Shown: positions 1 to 6,213, numbered from the stretch's first letter. The stretch: DNA of 6,440 nt from Gemmatimonadota bacterium (GCA_029884515.1 JAOUHR010000111.1:1-6440), one strand, 5' to 3'. Notes: generated from the sequence alone by a model not told the origin. Numbers and translations: made by a program.

Positions 1-985
1 GCGGGGAATACAGGAGCATCACGCCGATCCAGCCCAGCCCCGGCGCAAGGGAGGGGGCGAGGCGAGCGGTGTCCCGCAGCGGCAACAGCACCACGGGGTG
101 CTCGGGGCCGTCGAGGAGCGCCTCGTCCGCCGGGGTCACGAAGGCCACGTTTCGCACCTCGGCCAGCGTGCTGATCATGATGGCCAGCGGCTTGGCGTCG
201 CGGCGCTTCCGCGTGCGAAGCCGCCGCACCGCGGCGTCGTCAGTGCCGTCGCACGCGAGATGGAAGCCGCCCACGCCTCGCATCGCGACGATCCGACCGG
301 TCGCGATCCGAAAGGCGGCCTCGTCGATGGCCGCGTCGCCCTCGACGCGCACGCGGCCATCGGCGGATTCCAGCCAGATGCGCGGCCCGCACGCGTTGCA
401 GGCGACGGTCTCGGCGTGATGCCGGCGGTCGGACGGGGCTTCGTGCTCCCCGCGGCAGCGCTCGCACATGGGGAACACGGACATCGACGTGCGCTCGCGG
501 TCGTAGGGGAGCTCGCGGATCACCGAGTACCGCGGCCCGCAGTCGGTGCACGTGATGAACGGATGGCGGTACCGGGCATCGGCGGGATCGCGCACTTCGC
601 GTTCGCACGCCGGGCACATGGCGACGTCGGGCGGCACCGGCCGGTTGCCGTCGGCATCCGCACTCGCGGTGATCCGGAACTCGCGGGCACCGGTGGGCCA
701 CGACGGCTCCGAGCGCACGTGCTCGATGTGTGCGATCGCAGGCGCCTCCGCGCGCAACGCCAGCGCGAACGCGTCCAGCGCCGCGGGACTCCCTTCTGCC
801 ACGATCTCCACCGCGCCCGCCACGTTGCGCACCCAGCCCACGAGGGCATGGCGCAGCGCCAGCCGGTGCACGAACGGCCGGAATCCGACGCCCTGGACCA
901 CGCCCGTCACCGTCAGGGTCCGCGCCGCATGAGCCGGTGCGGCGTCGGCGCTCGCCCGCGCGGCGGCCGGGCCCGCGCGGGTCAT
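1..985 (-). CDS. hypF: Carbamoyltransferase HypF, N-terminal part (runs off left edge)
   Basis: HypF uses carbamoyl phosphate and ATP to carbamoylate the C-terminal Cys of HypE, the first step in making the CN ligands of the NiFe site; it acts in the cytoplasm. My reading of the minus strand gives 328 codons with no stop before the window edge; full HypF proteins are roughly 750-800 residues. Visible domains: an acylphosphatase domain (about residues 24-110, motif VVQGVGFRPF at 29-38); two zinc fingers with exact family spacing (C124/C127, C146/C149, C174/C177, C196/C199, i.e. CxxC-x18-CxxC-x24-CxxC-x18-CxxC); and the start of the YrdC-like domain (from about 215, KRRDAKP at 260-266), ending at GVMLLYSP where the family has a similar GVMLPYTP-like stretch. 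The start ATG overlaps the hypB stop (ATGA), with little Shine-Dalgarno signal, so translation is probably coupled to hypB. The Ala-rich first 22 residues are not typical of the family. Identification is secure; only the 3' part is missing. Confidence 0.96.
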   Translation of the reverse strand, partial: MTRAGPAAARASADAAPAHAARTLTVTGVVQGVGFRPFVHRLALRHALVGWVRNVAGAVEIVAEGSPAALDAFALALRAEAPAIAHIEHVRSEPSWPTGAREFRITASADADGNRPVPPDVAMCPACEREVRDPADARYRHPFITCTDCGPRYSVIRELPYDRERTSMSVFPMCERCRGEHEAPSDRRHHAETVACNACGPRIWLESADGRVRVEGDAAIDEAAFRIATGRIVAMRGVGGFHLACDGTDDAAVRRLRTRKRRDAKPLAIMISTLAEVRNVAFVTPADEALLDGPEHPVVLLPLRDTARLAPSLAPGLGWIGVMLLYSP

Positions 986-1656
986 GCGCGCGCCAGCTCG
1001 GGTGCCGTCGCCTGACGCAGGAACTGGAACCAGTCCTGCATTCCCTGTGAGGTGAGCGCGGAGAGCGAGACGAACTCGAGCTCGGGGTTCACCGTGCACG
1101 CGTTCGCGATGGCCCGATGGATGTCGAATGGGACGTACGGCAGGAGGTCGGTCTTCGTCATCACCACGTGCCCCGCCCGCTCGAACATCGCGGGGTACTT
1201 GAGCGGCTTGTCCTCGCCCTCCGTGACGGAGAAGAGGACCACCTTCTCGTGCTCGCCCAGGTCCCAGTTCGCCGGGCACACCAGATTCCCCACGTTCTCG
1301 ATGAACAGCAACCGGGTGCGATCGAGGTCGATCGCGTCGAGCGCCGTGCGCACCTGGAGCGCATCGAGGTGGCAGGCGCCTCCCGTGACCACCGCGCTCA
1401 CGATCCGGTCGGTATGCGCCGCCAGCCGCTCGGCGTCGTTCTCGGTCTGCACGTCGCCGGTGATGATGGCGACGCCGAGCTCCTCGCCCATCGTATCGAG
1501 CGTGCGCTCGAGCAACGTCGTCTTTCCCGCGCCCGGCGAGGAGACGAGGTTGAGGGCGGTCACGCCGTGTGCTGCGAGCCTGCTGCGCACCTGCGCCGCC
1601 AGTTCATTGTTGCGGGCCATCACCCGCTCACGGACCTCGATCCTCTGGATCGCCAT
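982..1656 (-). CDS. hypB: Hydrogenase nickel-insertion GTPase HypB
   Basis: HypB is a SIMIBI-class GTPase that works with HypA to deliver nickel to the hydrogenase large-subunit precursor in the cytoplasm. The protein has 224 residues. It shows a P-loop (SSPGAGKTT, 39-47), the metal-binding Cys-His pair of the G domain (C95-H96 in GGACHLDA), the switch region ENVGNLVCP with the third metal-site Cys (C127), a base-recognition motif TKTD (167-170) where many HypB have NKxD, and a SAL element at 199-201. The Cys/His-rich N-terminus of longer HypB proteins, such as E. coli HypB (about 290 residues), is absent: only some 33 residues precede the G domain. I chose the ATG at 1656 because GGAGGT lies 5 nt upstream. 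The in-frame start at 1692 would add 12 residues unlike the family. The gene overlaps the end of hypA by 29 bp and its stop overlaps the hypF start. Confidence 0.96.
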   Translation of the reverse strand: MAIQRIEVRERVMARNNELAAQVRSRLAAHGVTALNLVSSPGAGKTTLLERTLDTMGEELGVAIITGDVQTENDAERLAAHTDRIVSAVVTGGACHLDALQVRTALDAIDLDRTRLLFIENVGNLVCPANWDLGEHEKVVLFSVTEGEDKPLKYPAMFERAGHVVMTKTDLLPYVPFDIHRAIANACTVNPELEFVSLSALTSQGMQDWFQFLRQATAPELARA

Positions 1657-1894
1657 CGTCCACCTCCAGGTAGGCGAGCTGCAGGGCGTCACCGGCGGAA
1701 CGGATGATCATCCCCTTCGCGCCGCGAAAGGGCGGCGTCGAGAACACGGCCTCGAGACAGAACTCGAGGTTGGCGGGCTCGACGCCGGCGTGGTCGCCGA
1801 CCTCGACCGCAACGGTCACCAGCTGCGGCGCCGTGGCGCCGAGCTGCTCCTCCGCGATGCGCGCGATCTCGAGCGCCATGCTCATCTCATGCAT
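1628..1894 (-). CDS. hypA: Nickel metallochaperone HypA, short form without the zinc-finger domain
   Basis: HypA carries nickel and hands it, with HypB, to the hydrogenase large subunit. The protein has 88 residues, while the family is usually about 110-120. The N-terminus MHEMSMALEI is the family signature and His2 is the expected nickel ligand. The fold continues through VEVGDHAGVEP (about 30-40) and LEFCLEAVF (43-51). In normal HypA the strand after this leads into a zinc-binding hairpin with two CxxC motifs, followed by a last strand of the type GDxLxLxxLEV. Here residues at GMIIRSA run straight into GDALQLAYLEVDDG, so the roughly 40-residue zinc insert is missing in frame. The only cysteine is C46. 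No frameshift is apparent and both ends look intact. The start overlaps the hyaD stop by 8 bp and has GGAG (1905-1902) 7 nt upstream; the end overlaps hypB by 29 bp. The identity as HypA is clear; whether it works without zinc is unknown. Confidence 0.9.
   Translation of the reverse strand: MHEMSMALEIARIAEEQLGATAPQLVTVAVEVGDHAGVEPANLEFCLEAVFSTPPFRGAKGMIIRSAGDALQLAYLEVDDGDPEDRGP
1662..1667 (-). promoter_or_regulatory. Ribosome binding site of hypB
   Basis: Read on the minus strand this is GGAGGT, 5 nt before the ATG at 1656. It lies inside the hypA coding sequence, where it encodes part of the LEV stretch near the HypA C-terminus. It decides the hypB start against the in-frame ATG at 1692. 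Confidence 0.8.
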
Positions 1895-2381
1895 GGGTCG
1901 GCTCCGTCACGGGGGCGCAGCGATGTCCCCATCCCTCGAGGTGCCGCACCACGGCGCACACCAACGCGTCGAGCTGCGAGCCCACGGCCTCGCTGAGTTC
2001 GGTCCCGAGTTCCACGACGTCCGGCTGCACGCCGATGGCGACCACGTCGTGCGGGAGGCGCCCGCGCCACTCCGCGAGTGCAAGGGCGTCCTTCATGTCC
2101 ACCTGGTGCGGGGAGAGCTTGCGCGACAGGTAGATCGGCAGGTCGCCACGCTCCAGCACGACGATCTCTCCGGGCTGGCGGTGGGCTGCGATCGCGTCGA
2201 CCAGCACGAGCCGGTCCGCATCCTCGATGTCGGGCAGCAGCGAGAGGCCCCATGTGCCTCCGTCGAGCAGCGTCACGCCGTCCAGGCGCCAGTCCTCGCG
2301 CAGCCGTGCCAGCGCCGCGAGGCCCACGCCATCGTCGCCCATGAGCGGGTTTCCCAACCCGATGACGAGGGTGTCCGGCAT
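1887..2381 (-). CDS. hyaD: Hydrogenase maturation endopeptidase, HyaD/HybD (HupD) family
   Basis: This nickel-dependent protease cuts the C-terminal peptide from the large subunit once nickel is in place, closing the active site. The protein has 164 residues, a normal length. The N-terminus LVIGLGNPLMGDDGVG (5-20) is the family signature. The three metal-sensing positions are D17 (Glu16 in E. coli HybD; Asp is also found in the family, for example in HycI), D62 in LVLVDAI, and H92 in SPHQVDMKD. The chosen ATG starts 1 base after the hyaC stop (TAG-C-ATG). Upstream sequence in this frame lies within hyaC and does not resemble the family. There is no strong Shine-Dalgarno sequence, so coupling to hyaC is likely. 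Its substrate is almost certainly HyaB, encoded two genes upstream, which keeps a 15-residue C-terminal extension. Confidence 0.95.
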   Translation of the reverse strand: MPDTLVIGLGNPLMGDDGVGLAALARLREDWRLDGVTLLDGGTWGLSLLPDIEDADRLVLVDAIAAHRQPGEIVVLERGDLPIYLSRKLSPHQVDMKDALALAEWRGRLPHDVVAIGVQPDVVELGTELSEAVGSQLDALVCAVVRHLEGWGHRCAPVTEPTHA

Positions 2382-2382
2382 G

Positions 2383-3204
2383 CTACTGCTTCGTTGGCAC
2401 TGGGTACTCGCTCGTCGGCCACGGGGAGGCCGGGACGCGGTCCACGTCGATGTCCTCGTAGCGCTCGTCCATCGAGACGTACCGCCCACCGGTGATGATC
2501 GATGACACCACACCCGCGCGCTCGACGTAGTCGGACCGCACGGCGAGGTAGACGTGCAGCAGGATGAAGATGATGAATGCCCAAGTGAGGGCATGATGGA
2601 CGAGCCGCACCGCCTGCAACCCGCCGAGCAGGGGGGGCACCCAGGCGAACGCGCGGAAGATGAGCCCGTCCGGGTTCGACTGACCGTAGAGCGTGAACCC
2701 CGTGATCACCATCACGACCATCAGCAGGTAGACGCCGGTATACGAGAGCTGCTGGAGCGGGTTGTGGCCGACGAAGTTCGGCTGCTTGTCCGGCCGGAAC
2801 GTCAGGTACGCCATCGCCGTCTTGCCGATGTTCGCCAGGCTGCCCTTGGAGATCGGGGCGAGTGCGCGCAGGCGCTCGAACTGGTTCCCGGCGAACAGCC
2901 AGTACACGCGCACGATGCCCGTCATCACGATCGTGGCGGCAGCGGTGAAGTGGATGAACCGCACCCACCCCATCAGGAAATGCGAGCTCGCCTCGCCCGA
3001 CGTCATGAAGTACGGCCGCCCGATGTACAGGCCGGTGACGACGAGCACCACCACGCAGAGGGCGGCGATCCAGTGCATCGCCCGGAGCGGCGCGCCCCAG
3101 AGGTACACCCAGGTGAAATGCCCGCGCTCGCGGGTGAACGCACGACCGAACCCGAACAGGGGCGGCGCCGGTCGCGCGGCCGGTCCTGCCGAGGACGGCG
3201 TCAT
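2383..3204 (-). CDS. hyaC: Ni/Fe-hydrogenase b-type cytochrome subunit
   Basis: This integral membrane di-heme cytochrome b anchors the hydrogenase and passes electrons from the small-subunit FeS clusters to the quinone pool. The protein has 273 residues. I see four membrane segments: about 44-63, 79-105, 152-173 and 205-222. Likely heme-ligating histidines are H44 (RAMHW), H85 (RFIHF), H203 or H204 (RLVHH) and H217 (ILLHVYLA), matching the HyaC/CybH pattern. The start is the ATG overlapping the hyaB stop (ATGA), preceded by GAGGTG (3218-3213). The same frame stays open upstream to 3843, but that stretch is a shadow of hyaB. Compared with E. coli HyaC (about 235 residues) there is a Pro/Ala-rich N-terminal extension of about 20-25 residues and a longer polar C-terminal tail (about 223-273) with an acidic patch, DERYEDIDVD. 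The family call is secure; the axial ligand assignment is by analogy. Confidence 0.96.
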   Translation of the reverse strand: MTPSSAGPAARPAPPLFGFGRAFTRERGHFTWVYLWGAPLRAMHWIAALCVVVLVVTGLYIGRPYFMTSGEASSHFLMGWVRFIHFTAAATIVMTGIVRVYWLFAGNQFERLRALAPISKGSLANIGKTAMAYLTFRPDKQPNFVGHNPLQQLSYTGVYLLMVVMVITGFTLYGQSNPDGLIFRAFAWVPPLLGGLQAVRLVHHALTWAFIIFILLHVYLAVRSDYVERAGVVSSIITGGRYVSMDERYEDIDVDRVPASPWPTSEYPVPTKQ

Positions 3205-4916
3205 TGCACCTTCACCTCCACCACTTCGCGCCCCTCCGCGTCGAGCACGTGCACGCCGCACGCCATGCACGGGTCGAACGAGTGGATCGTCCGGAGGATC
3301 TCGAGCGGCCGTTCGGGATCGAGGAGCGGATGGTTGTCCTGCAGCGCAGCCTCGTACGGACCTTCGTGCCCCTGCGCGTCGCGCGGGGAGCAGTTCCAGG
3401 TGGACGGCACCACGCACTGGTAGCGGGCGATCTTCCCGTTCTCGATCTGCACCCAGTGGCCGAGCGCACCGCGCGGCGCATCGAGGTAGCCGTACCCTTG
3501 GGTCTTGGCCGGCCAGGTGGAGGGCTCCCACTTGTCCTTCGTGAAGGTGGCCACGTCGCCGTTCCTGATGCGTCCGGTGAGCTCGCCCATCCACTGCTCC
3601 ATCTTGCGCGCCAGCAGGACGGTCTCGATCCCGCGCGCCGCCGTGCGACCAAGGGTGGAGAAGAGCACCTCCGGGCCGACCTTCAGCTTGCCCAGCGCCG
3701 CCCCGACCAGCTCGCGCACGTCCTGGTGGCCACTCGCATACGCCACGAGCATCCTCGACAGCGGGCCGACTTGCATCGGGTGGCCCTCGTAGCGCGGGGA
3801 CTTCATCCATGTGTACTTCGGCTCGTCCTGCAGGTACGTCCACGGCGCCTTGGGGCCGGTGTACTTCGGGATCGTCTCACCCTCGAACGGGTGCAAACCG
3901 GCGTCCGCGCCCTGGGGGTACTCGTACCACGAGCTGTGGATGAATTCCTGCACCTTCTTGTGGTCGTATTCGTGGACCGTGGAGAGGTCGCGGTTCAGGA
4001 TGATCCCGCGTGGGAAGTAGAGCTTGTCGAGGTCGCGGACGTCGGCTTCCGGGAACTCCCCGCAGGCGAGGAAGTTCGGCACGCCCCCGCCGATCGCGCC
4101 CCACTCCTTGTAGAACCCGGCGATGGCGACGAGGTCGGGCCAGTACACCTGCTCCACGAACTCGCGCGCGTGCTTGATCATCGAGTTGATGTCGGTGATC
4201 CGCTCGGCGTTGATCGTCGCGGTGGAATCCAGGTTGATGGCCGAGGCCATGCCGCCCACCAGGAAGTTCGGGTGCGGGTTCTTGCCGCCGAACACCGTGT
4301 GCAGCCGGATCACGTCGCGCTGCCAGTCGAGCGCCTCGAGGTAGTGTGCCACCGCGAGCAGGTTCACTTCCGGCGGCAGCTTGTAGGCCGGATGACCCCA
4401 GTAGCCGTTGGCGAAGATGCCGAGTTGTCCGGAGCCCACGAACTTCTTGAGCCGTGCCTGCACGGCGCGCATCTCGGCCTCGCCGTTGTTGGGCCAGGGA
4501 GAGAGCGTCTGCGCCAGCTTCGCGGTCGCCGCCGGGTCGGCGCTGAGCGCGCTCACCACGTCCACCCAGTCGAGCGCGTGCAGGTGGTAGAAGTGGATGA
4601 CGTGGTCCTGGATGAACTGCATGCCGTGCACGAGGTTCCGGATCGTGTTGGCGTTCGCCGGGATCCTGATGTCGAGGGCGTCCTCCACCGCGCGGCAGCT
4701 CGCGACCGCGTGGACCACCGTGCAGACGCCGCAGATGCGCTGCGTGAACGCCCAGGCGTCGCGCGGGTCCCGGCCCTGCATGATGATCTCGATCCCGCGG
4801 AACTGCGTGGACGAGGACCACGCCTTGGCGATCCGCCCGTTCTCCGACTGCGCCTCGATCCGCAGGTGTCCCTCGATGCGGGTGATCGGGTCGACTACCA
4901 CCTTGGTCCTAGCCAT
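3201..4916 (-). CDS. hyaB: [NiFe]-hydrogenase large (catalytic) subunit, group 1 uptake type
   Basis: This is the catalytic subunit that holds the Ni-Fe(CN)2CO centre and oxidises H2 at the periplasmic face of the membrane. The protein has 571 residues, a normal length. Motif L1 is RICGVCTVVH (60-69), with C62 and C65 as nickel ligands; motif L2 is DPCMACGVH (548-556), with C550 and C553. Other conserved stretches include RIEGHLRIEA near the N-terminus and DAPRGALGHW near the active site. After H556 there is a 15-residue extension (VLDAEGREVVEVKVQ), the peptide removed by the HyaD protease. It has no export signal of its own and should leave the cell with the small subunit. The ATG at 4916 overlaps the end of hyaA by 8 bp, with GAGGG 8 nt upstream (4929-4925). 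The stop overlaps the hyaC start. The exact HydDB subgroup cannot be set by eye. Confidence 0.98.
   Translation of the reverse strand: MARTKVVVDPITRIEGHLRIEAQSENGRIAKAWSSSTQFRGIEIIMQGRDPRDAWAFTQRICGVCTVVHAVASCRAVEDALDIRIPANANTIRNLVHGMQFIQDHVIHFYHLHALDWVDVVSALSADPAATAKLAQTLSPWPNNGEAEMRAVQARLKKFVGSGQLGIFANGYWGHPAYKLPPEVNLLAVAHYLEALDWQRDVIRLHTVFGGKNPHPNFLVGGMASAINLDSTATINAERITDINSMIKHAREFVEQVYWPDLVAIAGFYKEWGAIGGGVPNFLACGEFPEADVRDLDKLYFPRGIILNRDLSTVHEYDHKKVQEFIHSSWYEYPQGADAGLHPFEGETIPKYTGPKAPWTYLQDEPKYTWMKSPRYEGHPMQVGPLSRMLVAYASGHQDVRELVGAALGKLKVGPEVLFSTLGRTAARGIETVLLARKMEQWMGELTGRIRNGDVATFTKDKWEPSTWPAKTQGYGYLDAPRGALGHWVQIENGKIARYQCVVPSTWNCSPRDAQGHEGPYEAALQDNHPLLDPERPLEILRTIHSFDPCMACGVHVLDAEGREVVEVKVQ
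3213..3218 (-). promoter_or_regulatory. Ribosome binding site of hyaC
   Basis: GAGGTG on the minus strand, 8 nt before the ATG at 3204, inside the last codons of hyaB. It supports the start at the ATGA overlap over any longer form of the frame. Confidence 0.6.
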
Positions 4917-6054
4917 GGCGCGGGCCCTCGTCGGGGGAGGTTTCGGGTATCTGCTGCGTCGCCTTCCGCCGCCGGATCTGCGTCAGGATGGTGCCGGTCG
5001 CGTGCACCGCCACGCCCGCCGCCGCACCCACCGCGAGGGCCGCACCGATCGTGTCGACGCGCCGCTCCACGGCTATCCCGCCGAGGTTGGGCAGCCGGCC
5101 GTAGAACGGGGTCATCGTGTCCCAGAAGAACGGCTCGGTGCAGCCGAGGCAGGGGTGGCCGGCGCCGATCGGCCAGCTCGTGCGCGTGTTCCACTGGAAG
5201 ATCGGGCAGGGGGAGAAGGTCTCCGGGCCCTTGCACCCGACGGCATAGAGGCACCAGCCCTTGCGCGCCGACTCGTCGTCGAAGGCCTCGACGAACTGCC
5301 CCGCGTCGAAGTGCGCGCGACGCGAGCACTGGTCATGGATCCGCTTCCCGTAAGCGAAGAGCGGACGTCCCTCGCCGTCCACGGCGGGGAGACGGCCGAA
5401 CGTGAGGTAGTGCACCACGCTCGCCGTGACCACGTCGCCGATGGGCGGGCATCCGGCGATGTTCACGATGGGCTTGTCCTTGATGACCTCGCGCACGCCG
5501 ACCGCGCCCGTCGGGTTCGGGCGCGCCGCCTGGATGCTCCCCCAGTGGGCGCAGGCACCCAGCGCCAGGATCGCCACGGCTCCGCTCGCTGCTTCCTCGA
5601 GCAACGCCTTCGCCGTGCGGCCGCCCACCACGGTGTAGATCCCGTCCTCCTTGGTCGGCACCGAGCCCGTGACCACGAGCAGGTACTGGCCCTTGTTCGC
5701 CGCCATCGCCGCCTGCTTGGCGCGCTCCACCGCCTCGCCCGCACCGGCCATCAACGTGTGGTTGTAGTCGAGCGAGACCACGTCGAGGAGCAGATCCCCG
5801 ATGGTGGGCTCCGCGGTGCGGAGCACGCTCTCCACGCAGCCCGTGCATTCCTGCAGCTGCAGCCAGATCACACTGGGGCGCTTCACGGATTGGAGCGCCT
5901 TGGCCACACGCGGCGCCGCCGCGCTGCCGAGACCCAGGATCACCGCCATCTCGGCGCAGAAGGCGAGGAAGTCGCGCCGGGTTACGCCTCGCGACTCGAA
6001 GTGTTGGCCGAGCGTGTCACCGTCGGCCCAAGGGTATTGCGACGGGTTGAGCAT
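4909..6054 (-). CDS. hyaA: [NiFe]-hydrogenase small (FeS) subunit with Tat signal and membrane anchor
   Basis: The small subunit carries three FeS clusters that lead electrons from the NiFe site to the cytochrome b. The protein has 381 residues. A Tat signal is seen at TRRDFLAFC (twin Arg at 26-27) followed by a hydrophobic stretch to about residue 47. Proximal 4Fe-4S ligands are C70 and C73 (ECTGC), C168 (GACAHWG) and C202 (GCPP). Distal cluster ligands are H240, C243, C268 and C274. Medial 3Fe-4S ligands are C283, C302 and C305. A hydrophobic helix at about 334-357, followed by an Arg/Lys cluster, is the C-terminal membrane anchor. The two extra proximal cysteines of O2-tolerant group 1d enzymes are absent (G72 and S173 at those positions). 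The ATG at 6054 has GGAGG 4 nt upstream. The end overlaps hyaB by 8 bp. Confidence 0.98.
   Translation of the reverse strand: MLNPSQYPWADGDTLGQHFESRGVTRRDFLAFCAEMAVILGLGSAAAPRVAKALQSVKRPSVIWLQLQECTGCVESVLRTAEPTIGDLLLDVVSLDYNHTLMAGAGEAVERAKQAAMAANKGQYLLVVTGSVPTKEDGIYTVVGGRTAKALLEEAASGAVAILALGACAHWGSIQAARPNPTGAVGVREVIKDKPIVNIAGCPPIGDVVTASVVHYLTFGRLPAVDGEGRPLFAYGKRIHDQCSRRAHFDAGQFVEAFDDESARKGWCLYAVGCKGPETFSPCPIFQWNTRTSWPIGAGHPCLGCTEPFFWDTMTPFYGRLPNLGGIAVERRVDTIGAALAVGAAAGVAVHATGTILTQIRRRKATQQIPETSPDEGPRHG
4925..4929 (-). promoter_or_regulatory. Ribosome binding site of hyaB
   Basis: GAGGG on the minus strand, 8 nt before the ATG at 4916, inside the last codons of hyaA. It supports this start for the large subunit. 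Confidence 0.6.
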
Positions 6055-6058
6055 CGAG

Positions 6059-6063
6059 CCTCC
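6059..6063 (-). promoter_or_regulatory. Ribosome binding site of hyaA
   Basis: GGAGG on the minus strand, 4 nt before the ATG at 6054. The spacing is short but the match is strong, and the start gives a proper Tat signal. Confidence 0.65.
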
Positions 6064-6129
6064 GAGAGGGCATGCGCCAATTGTCTGAGTCGGCCCGGGG
6101 TGCTGTAATGGGGAATCGGTGTAGGGCGA

Positions 6130-6146
6130 GTGCGGAATCTCCGCAC
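6130..6146. repeat. 17-bp palindrome in the hypE-hyaA spacer
   Basis: The plus strand reads GTGCGGA-ATC-TCCGCAC: perfect 7-bp arms around 3 nt. Its near edge is 76 bp upstream of the hyaA ATG. The size and symmetry suit a dimeric regulator's operator. A transcript hairpin is also possible, but no T-run follows on either strand, so an intrinsic terminator is unlikely. Confidence 0.6.
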
Positions 6147-6167
6147 CTGCGTGACGGCGGGCGGCGG

Positions 6168-6189
6168 GGGAGAATCCCTAGGGAGAATC
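6168..6189. repeat. 9-bp direct repeat (13-bp period) around a TCCCTAGGGA palindrome
   Basis: GGGAGAATC occurs at 6168-6176 and again at 6181-6189 on the plus strand, separated by CCTA. Together they create the perfect 10-bp palindrome TCCCTAGGGA at 6175-6184. The pair starts 24 bp after the hypE stop. Outer arms GTGACG (6151-6156) and CGTCAC (6189-6194) form a further dyad around it. A protein-binding site is possible; nothing in the sequence names the protein. Confidence 0.55.
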
Positions 6190-6213
6190 GTCACCCGGAC
6201 CGCGAGGGGCCGC

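Larger units (their letters stand above)
6055..6213 (-). other. hypE-hyaA intergenic spacer, candidate control region
   Basis: This 159-bp spacer is the only sizeable non-coding stretch in the window. It holds two palindromes, a direct repeat and a cluster of GANTC sites, listed separately. I see no convincing sigma-70 or sigma-54 promoter: TGGCGC (minus strand, 6078-6073) lacks a matching -12 GC element. I also see no stem followed by a T-run that would end the hypE transcript. Read-through from hypE, an internal promoter, or both are possible. Confidence 0.5.

Noticed and set aside
98..1015. A 305-codon open frame on the plus strand at the left end
   Set aside because: Antisense to hypF, whose acylphosphatase motif and eight zinc-finger cysteines on the minus strand leave no doubt about the coding strand.
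982..1692. A longer HypB starting at 1692
   Set aside because: The 12 extra residues do not resemble HypB, and the strong GGAGGT lies 5 nt before the ATG at 1656.
1628..1894. A frameshift as the cause of the short HypA
   Set aside because: The frame keeps family-like residues on both sides of the missing insert and ends in the normal LEV strand overlapping hypB, so an in-frame loss fits better.
2383..3843. A 486-codon minus-strand frame that would extend hyaC upstream by 213 codons
   Set aside because: The extension lies inside hyaB in another frame. The hyaC start at 3204 has an ATGA overlap and a ribosome binding site.
3204..5405. A 733-codon open frame on the plus strand opposite hyaB and hyaA
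   Set aside because: It is the mirror of the real genes and arises from GC-biased third positions. Its translation is Arg/His/Val-rich, shows no recognisable domain, and the opposite strand carries unmistakable hydrogenase motifs.
6073..6078. TGGCGC on the minus strand as the -24 element of a sigma-54 promoter
   Set aside because: No TTGC-type -12 element follows at the required spacing.
4597..6108. A 503-codon open frame on the plus strand opposite hyaA
   Set aside because: Low-complexity Arg/His-rich translation antisense to the small subunit, explained by codon bias.
5982..6194. A 70-codon minus-strand frame across the spacer and the start of hyaA
   Set aside because: It overlaps the Tat signal region in another frame, has no recognisable protein features, and covers the repeat block, so a real gene is unlikely.
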